Origin: Aquamicrobium sp. LC103
Lineage (GTDB): Bacteria > Pseudomonadota > Alphaproteobacteria > Rhizobiales > Rhizobiaceae
DNA: 64,000 nucleotides
Assembly: GCF_001014615.2 (NCBI RefSeq)
Contig: NZ_LBCQ02000008.1
Location: 124,001-188,000, forward strand
Reading direction: 5' to 3'
The notes below the pieces were generated by a model. That model ran no database searches, was not told the origin of the DNA, and saw only the letters and a program-made list of their open reading frames with translations. Each line of letters opens with the position of its first letter. The first letter of the stretch is position 1. Positions 1 through 8,938 of the stretch are shown here, one piece after another. The position numbers and the translations under genes were made by a program.

Positions 1-46
1 CAAGGACGGCAAGCAGACCGTGAAGGCGACGCTGCCCGCAAACTAA
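1..46 (+). CDS. C-terminal end of an upstream protein, probably the binding protein of the liv transporter (partial)
   Basis: Only the last 14 codons are inside the window, ending in TAA at 44-46; the frame begins at base 2. The tail is basic and ends TLPAN. It lies directly before a livHMGF set on the same strand, and periplasmic substrate-binding proteins usually occupy this place in such operons. The sequence itself is too short to show a family, so the identity is inferred from position. Confidence 0.4.
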   Translation, partial: KDGKQTVKATLPAN

Positions 47-73
47 CCGGACAATCGGTTTCCGTCCGATGTA

Positions 74-101
74 GGATGTCCGGCAGGGATGCCGGACATC
101 C
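74..101 (+). other. Intercistronic stem-loop before livH
   Basis: GATGTCCGGC at 75-84 and GCCGGACATC at 91-100 form a perfect 10-bp stem with a 6-base loop, extendable by a G-C pair at 74/101. No U tract follows, so it is unlikely to be a full terminator. Its place between a probable binding-protein gene and the permease gene suggests mRNA stabilisation or partial attenuation that keeps binding-protein levels above permease levels. Confidence 0.6.
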
Positions 102-199
102 CGCAGCCTACCCGGAAATCATTGCGAACGTCGCAAGGACGTGCCTGCCGACGGCGTTACCTGGACGCCGTGACGGCGACCATCATTTGGAGGAGCAGG

Positions 200-1078
200 A
201 TGACTGAATTCTTGCAGGTTGTCTTATCGGGGCTGGCGACGGGATCGATCTACGCGCTGGCGGCGATCGGCTTCACGCTTTTATGGCAGGCCTCACAAAC
301 CATCAATTTCGCGCAAGGCGAGTTCGTCATGCTGCCGGCCTTCTTCGTGCTGATCGGCATGCATGTCCTCGGCATGCCTCTGATCGCCGCGATGATCTTC
401 GCGCTGATCCTATCGCTGATCCTGCTCGGGGTCATCTTCAAGAAGTTCGTCATCGAGCCGATGCTGCCGCACGGCACGCTGCCGATCGTCATGGCCACGA
501 TCGCGCTCGGCATTCTGATGAAGGAGACGGTGAAGGAATTCTACAGCGCCGAGGCGCAGCCCTATCCCTCGCTGGTGGCCGACCGGACGCTCGACTTTTT
601 CGGCGCGGCGGTCTCCACACAGGATATTCTGAATCTCGTGGTTTCAATGCTGGTTGTGGTCGCGCTGCAATTCTTCCTGAGCGGCACCCGCACCGGCCGC
701 TCCATGCAGGCGACCGCGCAGAATCCGCAGGTCGCCGAGATCCTCGGCGTCAACATCAAGCGGATGGTGCTCTACACCTTCCTGATCAACGCAGCACTTG
801 CGGCGGTCGCCTCCTTCCTGATCTCGCCGATCTATCTCGCCAAGTTCTCGAATGGCGAGCCGATCGGCCTCGTTGCCTTCATCGCCGCGATCGTCGGCGG
901 TTTCAACCAGATCAGGGGCGCGCTCGTGGGTGGGCTGCTCATCGGCGTGGTCGACAATCTGGCGGCCATCTATGTCTCCGCGCAGTATCGCGCCGCCGTT
1001 CCGCTGATCCTGCTGATCGTCATCATCCTTGTTCGTCCGCAGGGCCTGTTGGGCAAGGCCGAGGGGAGGGCCGTCTGA
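200..1078 (+). CDS. livH: Branched-chain amino acid-type ABC transporter permease LivH
   Basis: This is a 292-residue inner-membrane permease of the LivH family, one of two membrane subunits of a HAAT-type importer. It is mostly hydrophobic, with an N-terminal segment (GLATGSIYALAAIGFTLLW) and an NFAQGEF element typical of LivH, a cytoplasmic loop ATAQNPQVAEILGVN near residue 175 that would contact the ATPases, and the common C-terminal RPQGLLG. The start at 200 is chosen because GGAGGAG lies just upstream and the family N-terminus begins there; an earlier in-frame start at 89 would add a non-family extension. It overlaps livM by one base. The substrate could be amino acids, amides or other small carboxylates. 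Confidence 0.93.
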   Translation: MTEFLQVVLSGLATGSIYALAAIGFTLLWQASQTINFAQGEFVMLPAFFVLIGMHVLGMPLIAAMIFALILSLILLGVIFKKFVIEPMLPHGTLPIVMATIALGILMKETVKEFYSAEAQPYPSLVADRTLDFFGAAVSTQDILNLVVSMLVVVALQFFLSGTRTGRSMQATAQNPQVAEILGVNIKRMVLYTFLINAALAAVASFLISPIYLAKFSNGEPIGLVAFIAAIVGGFNQIRGALVGGLLIGVVDNLAAIYVSAQYRAAVPLILLIVIILVRPQGLLGKAEGRAV

Positions 1079-2049
1079 TGAACTCTCGCAATCTCATTCT
1101 CGTGCTCGTCGGCATCGCGGCCCTCATCGCCGCGCCGCTCGGGCAGGGCAATTACGTCATCTACGTCCTGTGCTCCTGGCTGATTTTCTCGATCGCCGCG
1201 ATGGGCCTGAATCTCACGCTCGGCTATGCCGGCCAGGTTTCGCTGGCCCAGGCAGCCTTCATGGGGATCGGCGCCTACACCACCGCGCTTTTGACCATGG
1301 CCGGCGTGCACTGGATCTTCGCCGCGCCGGCGGCGATGGTCCTGTGCTTCGTCATCGGACTGGTGCTCGGATATCCGGCGCTGCGCGTGCAGCACCATTT
1401 CCTCGCCTTCGTGACGCTGGCCTTCAGCACGCTCACCTTCCTGGTGCTGCGCAACGAGGAGTGGCTGACCGGCGGTTCGCTCGGCCTCGTTGGCATCATG
1501 CGGCCGAAATTCCTCGGCTTCGACACCATGCCGCAGCTTCACTTCTACTATTTCACGCTTGCCGTTTTCGTTCTCGTGGCGCTGCTTTTCTGGGGGTTGG
1601 TGCATTCCCCCTGGGGCCGCGCGTTCAAGGCGCTGCGCGAAAATCCGATCCGTGCCAACAGCCTCGGCGTCGACATCCGTCGCATGACGCTTCTGGCGTT
1701 CGCGATCGGCTCCGCGCTCGGTGGGCTTGCCGGTGCGCTTGCAGCGCCGCTGGTGCAGTTCATCGACCCGCCGGCCTTTTCGCTCATGCATTCGCTGAAG
1801 ATCCTGCTGATGGTGGTCGTCGGCGGCTCGGGGTATTTCTTCGGCCCTATCCTCGGCGCCGGTCTGGTGATCGTGATGCCCGAATTCCTGCGCTTCACCG
1901 AGGGCTACTATCTGATGATCTACGCGGCGATGGTTCTCGTGCTGATGATCGTCTGCCCGACCGGACTGATCGGGCTCGGCAGAAAGTTCGCCTCGCAATT
2001 CAAGGGCCGCAGCGTACGCGGCGACCTAAAGGAGGGAGCAAAGCTATGA
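1078..2049 (+). CDS. livM: Branched-chain amino acid-type ABC transporter permease LivM
   Basis: This 323-residue protein is the second membrane subunit of the HAAT importer. It carries the LivM signature region GYAGQVSLAQAAFMGIGAY in its N-terminal third, the coupling loop ALRENPIRANSLGVD near residue 190 and the usual C-terminal CPTGLIGL. Its ATG shares one base with the livH stop codon and its TGA overlaps the livG start as ATGA, so translation of livH, livM and livG is probably coupled. The length is normal for the family. Confidence 0.93.
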   Translation: MNSRNLILVLVGIAALIAAPLGQGNYVIYVLCSWLIFSIAAMGLNLTLGYAGQVSLAQAAFMGIGAYTTALLTMAGVHWIFAAPAAMVLCFVIGLVLGYPALRVQHHFLAFVTLAFSTLTFLVLRNEEWLTGGSLGLVGIMRPKFLGFDTMPQLHFYYFTLAVFVLVALLFWGLVHSPWGRAFKALRENPIRANSLGVDIRRMTLLAFAIGSALGGLAGALAAPLVQFIDPPAFSLMHSLKILLMVVVGGSGYFFGPILGAGLVIVMPEFLRFTEGYYLMIYAAMVLVLMIVCPTGLIGLGRKFASQFKGRSVRGDLKEGAKL

Positions 2050-2822
2050 CGGCACATGTCCGAAACGCCGCCGATGCCGGTGCCTCCGTGCTCAGCGTGC
2101 GCAACATCTCCAAGGCGTTCGGAGGGATCAAGGCGGTCGACGACGTCTCCTTCGACGTGAACTCGGGCGAGATACTTGGCCTGATCGGCCCGAACGGCAG
2201 CGGCAAGTCGACGCTCTTCAACTGCATTCTCGGCCAGTTGAAGCCGGACCAGGGCGAGGTGCGCGTCAACGGCCAGTCGGTCGCCGGCAAGCGTGCCTGC
2301 GACCTCAACAAGCTCGGCGTCGGCCGTACCTTCCAGATGCTGCAGGTCTTCCCGCAGATGACGGTGCTCGAAAACATCATCCTCGCCGGGCAGGAACACC
2401 AGGGCACGATGTTCACCCGGCTTTTCGGCCCGTCGGACGCGGGACTTACGGAAGAGGCGGCGAAGCTTATCGACTTCTTCCGGCTGGGCCATCTTCGCGA
2501 CGAGCTTGCCGGGTCGCTGTCCTACGGCCAGCAGAAGCTGCTCGACGCCGCCATGGCCTTCATGGCGGGGCCGAGCCTCGTGCTCCTCGACGAGCCGGCG
2601 GGCGGCGTGAACCTCACCATGCTGGAGAACCTCAAGGAACGCCTCGTCGCCTTCAACCGGGAACGTGGTTCGACCTTCGTCGTCATCGAGCACAACATGG
2701 ATTTCGTCATGTCGCTGTGCACGCGTATCCTTGTGCTGGCCGGCGGAAGGATCATCGCCGAGGGGACACCTGCGGAAATCCGCAGCAATCCCGAAGTCAT
2801 CGAAGCGTATCTGGGGGGCTGA
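2046..2822 (+). CDS. livG: Branched-chain amino acid-type ABC transporter ATP-binding protein LivG
   Basis: This 258-residue ATPase is one of the two nucleotide-binding subunits of the HAAT importer. The Walker A GPNGSGKST is at residues 48-56, the signature LSYGQQK is near 157, and Walker B is LVLLDEPAGGVN. The ATG at 2046 overlaps the livM stop and agrees with the family N-terminus. LivG and LivF act as a heterodimer beneath LivH and LivM. The next gene begins one base after this stop codon, which supports a single transcript. Confidence 0.93.
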   Translation: MTAHVRNAADAGASVLSVRNISKAFGGIKAVDDVSFDVNSGEILGLIGPNGSGKSTLFNCILGQLKPDQGEVRVNGQSVAGKRACDLNKLGVGRTFQMLQVFPQMTVLENIILAGQEHQGTMFTRLFGPSDAGLTEEAAKLIDFFRLGHLRDELAGSLSYGQQKLLDAAMAFMAGPSLVLLDEPAGGVNLTMLENLKERLVAFNRERGSTFVVIEHNMDFVMSLCTRILVLAGGRIIAEGTPAEIRSNPEVIEAYLGG

Positions 2823-2823
2823 C

Positions 2824-3549
2824 ATGCTCGAACTCAAGGACCTCTACGGCGGCTATGGCAAGATGACGATCCTGAACGGCGTCTCGTTCAAGATCGACAA
2901 GGCCACCATTACCACCGTCATCGGCCCGAACGGGGCAGGCAAGTCGACCGTCTTCAAAGCGATCTTCGGCCTGCTCAACATCCATTCGGGCCAGATCCTG
3001 CTCGACGGCAAGGACGTCACCCGCCAGACGCCGGCGCAGATGATCTCGCACGGCGTGACCTACGTGCCGCAGGGCCGCAACATCGTCCCGCAGCTCTCCG
3101 TCTTCCACAATCTGGAGTTAGGCGGGATCACCGCCAGGGACCAGGGCATGGTCAGGCGGAGGATGGAGATGGTCATGGACCAGTTTCCGATCCTGCGCGA
3201 GAAGCGGAACCAGCAGGCGATCGCCTTGTCGGGCGGCCAGCAGAAGCAGCTCGAGATCGCCCGCGCGCTGCTTCTCGATCCGAAGCTGATCCTCATCGAC
3301 GAGCCTTCCATCGGCCTGTCGCCGAACCTGGTGCAGGAGGTGTTTCAGACGCTGATCAGGCTTCGCGACAACGGCGTCACCGTCCTGATGGTGGAGCAGA
3401 ACGCGAAGTCGGCGCTCGCCATGTCGGACTACGGCATCGTGCTGGAATTGGGGCAGACGCGCATGCACGACCGCGCTGACAAGCTGCTCGCCGACCCCAG
3501 GGTGGGCCAGCTGTTCCTCGGTGGTTCGACGCAGAAAAGCGTCGCCTGA
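2824..3549 (+). CDS. livF: Branched-chain amino acid-type ABC transporter ATP-binding protein LivF
   Basis: This 241-residue protein is the partner ATPase to LivG. It has Walker A GPNGAGKST near residue 36, signature LSGGQQKQLEIARALL and Walker B LILIDEPSIGLSP. The ATG at 2824 sits one base after the livG stop codon. It is the last gene of the first liv operon and is convergent with the IclR gene. A perfect 12-base palindrome, GCCTCCGGAGGC at 3558-3569, lies between the two converging stop codons and could end transcription from either side, although it lacks a T tract. Confidence 0.93.
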   Translation: MLELKDLYGGYGKMTILNGVSFKIDKATITTVIGPNGAGKSTVFKAIFGLLNIHSGQILLDGKDVTRQTPAQMISHGVTYVPQGRNIVPQLSVFHNLELGGITARDQGMVRRRMEMVMDQFPILREKRNQQAIALSGGQQKQLEIARALLLDPKLILIDEPSIGLSPNLVQEVFQTLIRLRDNGVTVLMVEQNAKSALAMSDYGIVLELGQTRMHDRADKLLADPRVGQLFLGGSTQKSVA

Positions 3550-3585
3550 GTTCCTAGGCCTCCGGAGGCAGGCGAGGCCGGCCGC

Positions 3586-4398
3586 TCAGAACATGCTGAT
3601 CGCGCGCGCCGCTTCCGTTGCGAGCGGCGCGAAGCGCTGGCAGAAATCCTCGGCGGTCCATTCGCTGAGCGAACCGGCGATGTGGATCGCGCCCAGTGGC
3701 CGTCCGTCTGGACCGACGACCGCGGCGCCGAGCGCGATCTCCCCCACGAGCACTTCCCCGATCGTATAGGCGTAGCCCAACTCGCGGGCCTCGCTCACCT
3801 TGGCGCGGATTTCGTCGGGCTCGCAGATCGTCTTTGTGGTGAAGGGGCGCCTGTCGGAACGCTCGATGATGCCGTCCACCTCGCCATCGGTCAGACGAGC
3901 CATGATCGCACGGCCGCCGGAGGTGCAGAAGACTGGAACGCTGTGCCCAACGAGCGTGGCGAAGAAGCTCTCTCGCTTGCTCTGGAGCCGCACCGAATAG
4001 ACCACCCGCAGATCGTCCCAGAGGCTAAGGTCGACGCGCTCGCGGGCGCTGCGCCTGAGCTCGAGGAGAACCGGCGTCGCCCGCTCGATGAGCGGCGAAA
4101 GTCTCAGATAATCCAGCGTGTGATCGAGGATGCGTATGCCGGGTATATAGCCGCGATTGTCGGGATCACGATCGATATAGCCGAGCTCCCGCAAGGTGTG
4201 GACGACGCGCTGGGCAGCGCTCTTCCCCATATCCGACACCTGTGCGATCTCGGCGAGCGTGAGCGGCCTGTCGGCATGGTGAAACGCCGAAAGAACCTGC
4301 ATGGCCCGGGCAATGGATTGAACGAACAACGGGTCGTTATGATGTGCCTCGGTCGTCGGCCGCAGCCCCGACTCGGCCCTTAGTATGCTTCGCAACAT
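3586..4398 (-). CDS. IclR-family transcriptional regulator
   Basis: This 270-residue protein has the IclR layout: an N-terminal winged helix-turn-helix at about residues 25-90 (FVQSIARAMQVLSAF, then LAEIAQVSDMGKSAAQRVVHTL) and a C-terminal effector-binding GAF-like domain ending with IHIAGSLSEW. IclR proteins usually bind aromatic or small organic acid effectors and act as repressors or activators of a neighbouring catabolic operon. It diverges from the M81/peptide transporter operon at 4620 and converges with livF, so the divergent operon is the likelier target. The ATG at 4398 gives the full HTH; a weak GGA lies upstream. Confidence 0.88.
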   Translation of the reverse strand: MLRSILRAESGLRPTTEAHHNDPLFVQSIARAMQVLSAFHHADRPLTLAEIAQVSDMGKSAAQRVVHTLRELGYIDRDPDNRGYIPGIRILDHTLDYLRLSPLIERATPVLLELRRSARERVDLSLWDDLRVVYSVRLQSKRESFFATLVGHSVPVFCTSGGRAIMARLTDGEVDGIIERSDRRPFTTKTICEPDEIRAKVSEARELGYAYTIGEVLVGEIALGAAVVGPDGRPLGAIHIAGSLSEWTAEDFCQRFAPLATEAARAISMF

Positions 4399-4416
4399 AA
4401 GTTTTCCGAAAACACG

Positions 4417-4472
4417 TTGACAGCTTCAACCTAGCACAACTAGTCTAGCTTTCGATACCTAACTATCGCTAG
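4417..4472 (+). promoter_or_regulatory. Putative promoter -35 and operator in the IclR/M81 divergent region
   Basis: A perfect TTGACA is at 4417-4422 on the plus strand, but the hexamers 16-18 bases downstream (near CTAGTC) are a poor -10. An interrupted inverted repeat at 4445-4472 has arms CTAG/CGATA (4445-4448, 4453-4457) and TATCG/CTAG (4464-4472) around CCTAAC. A divergent IclR gene next to such a dyad suggests an IclR operator. This is inferred from position only. Confidence 0.4.
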
Positions 4473-4619
4473 CCGATACATGCCAACCGGACCTGAATCA
4501 AGGCGGGTCCGTCAAAGTTGGAGGTGCAAAACGGTGCCCGCTCGTTTTCGCTGGAGGCTCATGTCATCGACGGTTTCCGGTCTCCCGGCAGTCGCCACCG
4601 GCATCGGGAGCAGGCGGCG

Positions 4620-6155
4620 TTGAAGCGGAGGGTAGCGCTCGCGGGGTTTCTTCACGAAACCAACACTTTCGCACCTTCCCGGGCCAATTTTGCCAATTTC
4701 CAGCAGGGTGGCGGATATCTGCCGCTCAGCCGCGTCCGGGAGATCCTGGAGCGCTGCGGCGGCATCAACCTGGGCATTTCCGGCGTGTTGGAACATGCCG
4801 GGGAACAGGGTTGGGAGCTCGTGCCCATCCTGTGGTCCGGCGCCATTCCTTCCGCCCACGTTGAGAAGGACGCCTATGAAAGGATCGCCGGCGAAATCCT
4901 CGACGGAATCGCCGGCGCGGGTTCGCTCGACGGCATCTATCTCGACCTGCACGGCGCGATGGTCTGCGAGCATCTCGACGACGGCGAGGGCCATCTCATC
5001 GAGAATGTCCGAAAAATCGTCGGCCCGGACACCTTCATCGCGGCGAGCCTCGACCTGCATGGAAACGTCACCGAAAGGATGATGGAGCATGCCGACGCGC
5101 TCGTCGCCTTCCGCACCTACCCGCATATAGACATGGCGGAAACCGGCAGGCGCACAGCTGTCCAGCTCGATGCGCTGATGGCGCGCGGAAGGCCACATGC
5201 GAAGGCGTTTCGGCGTTTGCCTTACCTGATCCCGATCGCCTGGCAATGCACTTCGCTCGAACCTGCGCGGTCGATCTATCATCTGGTCGCGGATCTGGAG
5301 GGCGGTCAGGTCGCCAGCACCTCCTTCCTTACCGGATTTCCGGCCGCCGATTTCGAGGAGTGCGCACCGACCGTGCTCGCGTATGGCGATACCCGGGAGG
5401 CGGCCGATGCGGCGGCCGACCGCATCTTCGATCTCGTCATGCGAAGCGAGAGCGCCTTTGCCGGCAGCGCCTATCCCGCCGACGAGGCAGTGCGCGAGGC
5501 GATGCGCATCGCCCGCGGCGCGTCGAAGCCGGTCGTCATTGCCGACACCCAGGACAATCCCGGCGCGGGCGGGAATTCCGATACCACCGGCATGCTTCGC
5601 GCGCTGATCCGCAACGATGCCGAAAGGGCGGCGATCGGCCTGATCGTCGATCCGGAAGCTGCGCGCATCGCCCATGAGGCGGGCGAGGGGGCGGAAGTGA
5701 CACTCGCGCTCGGAGGCCATTCCGGCATAGAGGGCGACGCCCCTCTTGAAGCGACTTTCACTGTCGAACGGCTGTCCGATGGCCGCTTCGATGCGCCAGG
5801 CCCCTATTATGGCGGCGCGTCGATGAATCTCGGGCCATCGGCCTGCCTCGTGATCGGCGGCGTCCGCGTGGTCGTGGCGACCTACAAGGCGCAACTGGCG
5901 GACCAGCAGATGTTCCGTTTCGTCGGCATCGAGCCGACCGAACAGGCAATCCTCGTCAACAAGAGCTCGGTGCATTTCCGCGCCGATTTCGAGCCGATCG
6001 CGGAGACGATCCTGGTGGGCGTCGCGCCCGGGCCGATGCCGCTCGATCCGGCAGACCTCCCGTGGACCCGGCTCGCGCCGGGAATGCGCTTGTCGCCAAA
6101 CGGTCCGGCCTTCCTGTCTCGGGAAGATCCGGCGAGAAAAGCAGTGGGAGAATAG
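4620..6155 (+). CDS. M81-family metallopeptidase (MlrC/microcystinase C-like)
   Basis: The protein belongs to the M81/MlrC family (DUF1485 plus MlrC C-terminal domain). Members are zinc hydrolases; the characterised MlrC opens linear microcystin peptides, but most relatives have unknown substrates. Seen here: FLHETNTF at about residues 10-17, the DLHGAM and SLDLHGNV motifs in the first third, TQDNPGAGGNSDTTG in the middle, and a C-terminal part with SSVHFRADF. I prefer the TTG at 4620 (511 residues) because the family starts a few residues before VALAGFLHETNTF and GGGAG lies upstream; the ATG at 4518 would add 34 atypical residues. It heads the operon with a peptide transporter, pointing to a role in using imported peptides or amides. 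Confidence 0.87.
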   Translation: MKRRVALAGFLHETNTFAPSRANFANFQQGGGYLPLSRVREILERCGGINLGISGVLEHAGEQGWELVPILWSGAIPSAHVEKDAYERIAGEILDGIAGAGSLDGIYLDLHGAMVCEHLDDGEGHLIENVRKIVGPDTFIAASLDLHGNVTERMMEHADALVAFRTYPHIDMAETGRRTAVQLDALMARGRPHAKAFRRLPYLIPIAWQCTSLEPARSIYHLVADLEGGQVASTSFLTGFPAADFEECAPTVLAYGDTREAADAAADRIFDLVMRSESAFAGSAYPADEAVREAMRIARGASKPVVIADTQDNPGAGGNSDTTGMLRALIRNDAERAAIGLIVDPEAARIAHEAGEGAEVTLALGGHSGIEGDAPLEATFTVERLSDGRFDAPGPYYGGASMNLGPSACLVIGGVRVVVATYKAQLADQQMFRFVGIEPTEQAILVNKSSVHFRADFEPIAETILVGVAPGPMPLDPADLPWTRLAPGMRLSPNGPAFLSREDPARKAVGE

Positions 6156-6261
6156 TCACAAGGAGAAGCTGTCGCAGCTTTTGCGAAGCTGAAGGATATC
6201 AGCGCGCAACGAAAAAACGAGAACACGAGACGTGCTCCAGCAAAAACAGAGGGAAAGAAAA

Positions 6262-7920
6262 ATGCTGAAATTCGACAGGAACCGAACCAAGCAGACGTTT
6301 CAAGAAATCGAAGCCAGGTCACGGCCCGCATCCCGTTCGAGGCGGCTTTCCGGCCTGCTTGCCGGCGCATTCCTTGCGGGAACGGCGCTGACATTTTCCG
6401 TCCCCGCGCATGCGGACGCCGACACGATCACCGCCGTCATGCATTCCGGCCTGCGCGTGCTGGACCCGATCATCACCACCGCGCACATCACGCGAAACCA
6501 CGGCTACATGATCTACGACGTGCTGGTGGCGGTCGACGAGGACTTCAAGCCGCATCCGCAGATGGCCGATTGGGCAATCTCCGACGACAATCTGGTCTAC
6601 ACCTTCACCTTGCGCGACGGCCTCACATTTCATGACGGCGCCCCGGTGACGGCAGCCGACGCGGTTGCCTCGCTGAAACGCTGGGGTGAGCGCGATTCCG
6701 GCGGACAGCTCATCTTCGATGTGACCGAGAGCCTGGAAGCCACAGACGAAAAGACCATCACCTGGAAGCTGAGCAAGCCGTTCCCCGCGCTTCTGGAAAC
6801 GGTCGGCAAGCAATCGGCGGTGCCGCCCTTCATCATGCCGGAGCGGATCGCCAGCACCTCGGCGGACCAGGCGATTACCGAATATGTGGGCTCCGGTCCT
6901 TTCGTTTTCGTGGAAAGCGAATACCAGCCCGGCGTCAGCGTCACCTACGAGAAGTTCGACGACTACGTTCCGCGCGAGGAGCCGCCGAGCTGGATGGCCG
7001 GCGGCAAGGTGGTGAAGGTCGAACGCGTGCGCTGGGTGACCATGCCGGACGCGCAGACCGCCATCAACGCCGTCATGTCGGGCGAGATCGACTATATCGA
7101 GGCGCCGCAGGTCGATCTGCTGCCGATCGTGGCTTCGTCACCCGACGTCACCGTCGAGGTGCGCGACGAGCTGGGTTACCAGACGATGGGACGGATGAAC
7201 TTCAAGCATCCGCCGTTCGACAACCCGAAGATCCGCCAGGCGGCTTTGAAGGCGCTCAGCCAGGAAAACGTGCTGGCCGCGCTTATCGGCAATCCGGAAT
7301 ATTACTCCGTCTGCGGCGCGATCTTCGGCTGCGGCACGCCGCTTGCCGACGATACCGGATCCGAGACGCTGACCTCTGGCGGCGACAAGGAAGCGGCCAA
7401 GGCGCTTCTTCAGGAGGCCGGCTATGATGGCACGCCGGTCGTCCTCATGCAGCCGACGGACGTCACCACCCTCGCCGCGCAGCCCGTGGTGGCCGCGCAA
7501 GCGCTGCGCGAAGCCGGCTTCACCGTCGACATGCAGGCGATGGACTGGCAGACGCTGGTCACGCGCCGCGCGAGCATGAGCGCGCCGGCCGAGGGCGGGT
7601 GGAACATGTTCTTCACCAACTGGATGGTGCCGGAGATCAACTCCCCGCTGATCAGTCCGATGCTCAACGGTCGCGGCGACGAGGCATGGTTCGGCTGGCC
7701 GAAGGACGACGCGCTCGAGGCGCTGCGCGAGGAATTCATCGCAGCCTCGACGCCGGAGGCGCAAAAGGACGTGGCGAGCCGCATCCAGGCCTACACCCTG
7801 GAGAACGTCATCTATGTTCCGCTCGGCCAGTATGCCGCGCCGCAGGTCATCAGCAAGAAGCTGACGGGTATGCTCCCTTCTCCGGTTCCCGTGTTCTGGA
7901 ACATCGAGAAGTCGGAATAG
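6262..7920 (+). CDS. Peptide/nickel-type ABC transporter substrate-binding protein (SBP family 5)
   Basis: This 552-residue protein is a periplasmic family-5 (DppA/OppA-like) solute-binding protein. A long N-terminus is followed by a signal-peptide core (GLLAGAFLAGTALTF) and a probable cleavage after VPAHA near residue 50. The family features DVLVAVDEDFKPHPQMADWAISDD, LRDGLTFHDGAPVTAADAVASLKRW and NFKHPPFDNPKIRQA are present. The ATG at 6262 is chosen over 6232 because AGAGGG lies upstream. It delivers ligand to the permeases that follow. The neighbouring M81 and M20 hydrolases suggest peptides or N-acyl amino acids as ligand. Confidence 0.92.
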   Translation: MLKFDRNRTKQTFQEIEARSRPASRSRRLSGLLAGAFLAGTALTFSVPAHADADTITAVMHSGLRVLDPIITTAHITRNHGYMIYDVLVAVDEDFKPHPQMADWAISDDNLVYTFTLRDGLTFHDGAPVTAADAVASLKRWGERDSGGQLIFDVTESLEATDEKTITWKLSKPFPALLETVGKQSAVPPFIMPERIASTSADQAITEYVGSGPFVFVESEYQPGVSVTYEKFDDYVPREEPPSWMAGGKVVKVERVRWVTMPDAQTAINAVMSGEIDYIEAPQVDLLPIVASSPDVTVEVRDELGYQTMGRMNFKHPPFDNPKIRQAALKALSQENVLAALIGNPEYYSVCGAIFGCGTPLADDTGSETLTSGGDKEAAKALLQEAGYDGTPVVLMQPTDVTTLAAQPVVAAQALREAGFTVDMQAMDWQTLVTRRASMSAPAEGGWNMFFTNWMVPEINSPLISPMLNGRGDEAWFGWPKDDALEALREEFIAASTPEAQKDVASRIQAYTLENVIYVPLGQYAAPQVISKKLTGMLPSPVPVFWNIEKSE

Positions 7921-7935
7921 CACGCGCCTGACATG

Positions 7936-7959
7936 GTCCGGGGGGCGCGCCTCCCGGAC
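7936..7959 (+). other. Intercistronic stem-loop between binding protein and permease
   Basis: GTCCGGGGGG at 7936-7945 pairs with CCTCCCGGAC at 7950-7959 to give a 10-bp stem (one G-U pair) closed by a CGCG tetraloop. It lies 15 bases after the binding-protein stop codon and has no following T run. It probably protects the 3' end of the binding-protein message or attenuates read-through. Confidence 0.6.
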
Positions 7960-7996
7960 GCAGCGCGACATCGCCACGAAAAGGTCGGCATACCCC

Positions 7997-8938
7997 ATGC
8001 TTGGATATATCATCAGGCGCATTCTGGCCGTGATCCCGGTCATGACCATCGTCGCCATTTTCGTTTTCCTCCTGCTGCGGCTGTCGCCGGGCGATCCGGC
8101 GGCGATCATCGCCGGGGACATGGCGACGCCCGAGCGGCTGGAGCGCATACGCGAATCCCTCGGCCTGACGGAACCGCTGCACATCCAGTTCGTCACCTGG
8201 GTCGGGCTGCTCCTGCAGGGCGATCTCGGCACCTCGCTCATCTCCAACACGCCGGTCACGACGATGATCGGGCAGCGGCTCTGGCCGACGATCAACATCG
8301 CGGTGCTGACGATCATCCTGTCCGTGCTGATCGCAGTGCCGATGGGCGTGATCGCGGCCTGGCGCCACCGCACATGGGTCGATTCCGCGGTGATGAGCTT
8401 TTCGGTGCTCGGCTTTTCGATCCCGGTCTTCGTCATCGGCTACATCTTCATCAAGATTTTCTCGATCGAGCTGCGCTGGTTGCCGGTCCAGGGCTACGCG
8501 CCGCCTTCGCAAGGGCTGTGGCCGTTCCTGCAGCGCGCAATCCTGCCGTGCCTGACGCTGGCGACGATCTACGTCGCGCTGATCGCCCGCATGACACGCG
8601 CAAGCATGCTCGAGGTCCTGGGCGAGGACTATGTTCGCACCGCCCGGGCCAAGGGCGTGAAGGAGAAGGTCGTGCTTTTCCGTCACGCGCTGCGCAACGC
8701 GGCCGTGCCGATCATGACGATCATCGGTACCGGCTTCGCGCTTCTCATCTCCGGCGTGGTGGTGACGGAAAGCGTCTTCAACATTCCCGGCATCGGTCGC
8801 CTGACGGTCGACGCGATCCTCGCCCGCGACTATCCGGTCATTCAGGGAATGATCCTGCTCACGAGTTTCATCTACGTCTTCGTCAACCTGATCATCGACT
8901 TGTCCTACACCTTCATCGATCCGAGGATCCGTTACTGA
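7997..8938 (+). CDS. Dipeptide-type ABC transporter permease (DppB/GsiC family)
   Basis: This 313-residue inner-membrane permease matches the DppB family. It has the N-terminal IIRRILAVIPVMTIVAIFVFLLLRLSPGDP pattern, read here in parts, an extracytoplasmic LGLTEPLHIQF element, and the EAA coupling loop VRTARAKGVKEK at about residue 210. The C-terminus DLSYTFIDPRIRY is characteristic. Its stop codon overlaps the next permease start by one base (TGATG), so the two are translationally coupled. It forms the translocation pore with the DppC-like subunit. Confidence 0.93.
   Translation: MLGYIIRRILAVIPVMTIVAIFVFLLLRLSPGDPAAIIAGDMATPERLERIRESLGLTEPLHIQFVTWVGLLLQGDLGTSLISNTPVTTMIGQRLWPTINIAVLTIILSVLIAVPMGVIAAWRHRTWVDSAVMSFSVLGFSIPVFVIGYIFIKIFSIELRWLPVQGYAPPSQGLWPFLQRAILPCLTLATIYVALIARMTRASMLEVLGEDYVRTARAKGVKEKVVLFRHALRNAAVPIMTIIGTGFALLISGVVVTESVFNIPGIGRLTVDAILARDYPVIQGMILLTSFIYVFVNLIIDLSYTFIDPRIRY

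Noticed and set aside
7138-8436. 432-residue minus-strand frame opposite the peptide-binding protein and permease
   Set aside because: No start context or motif, and it crosses two genes with clear family features.
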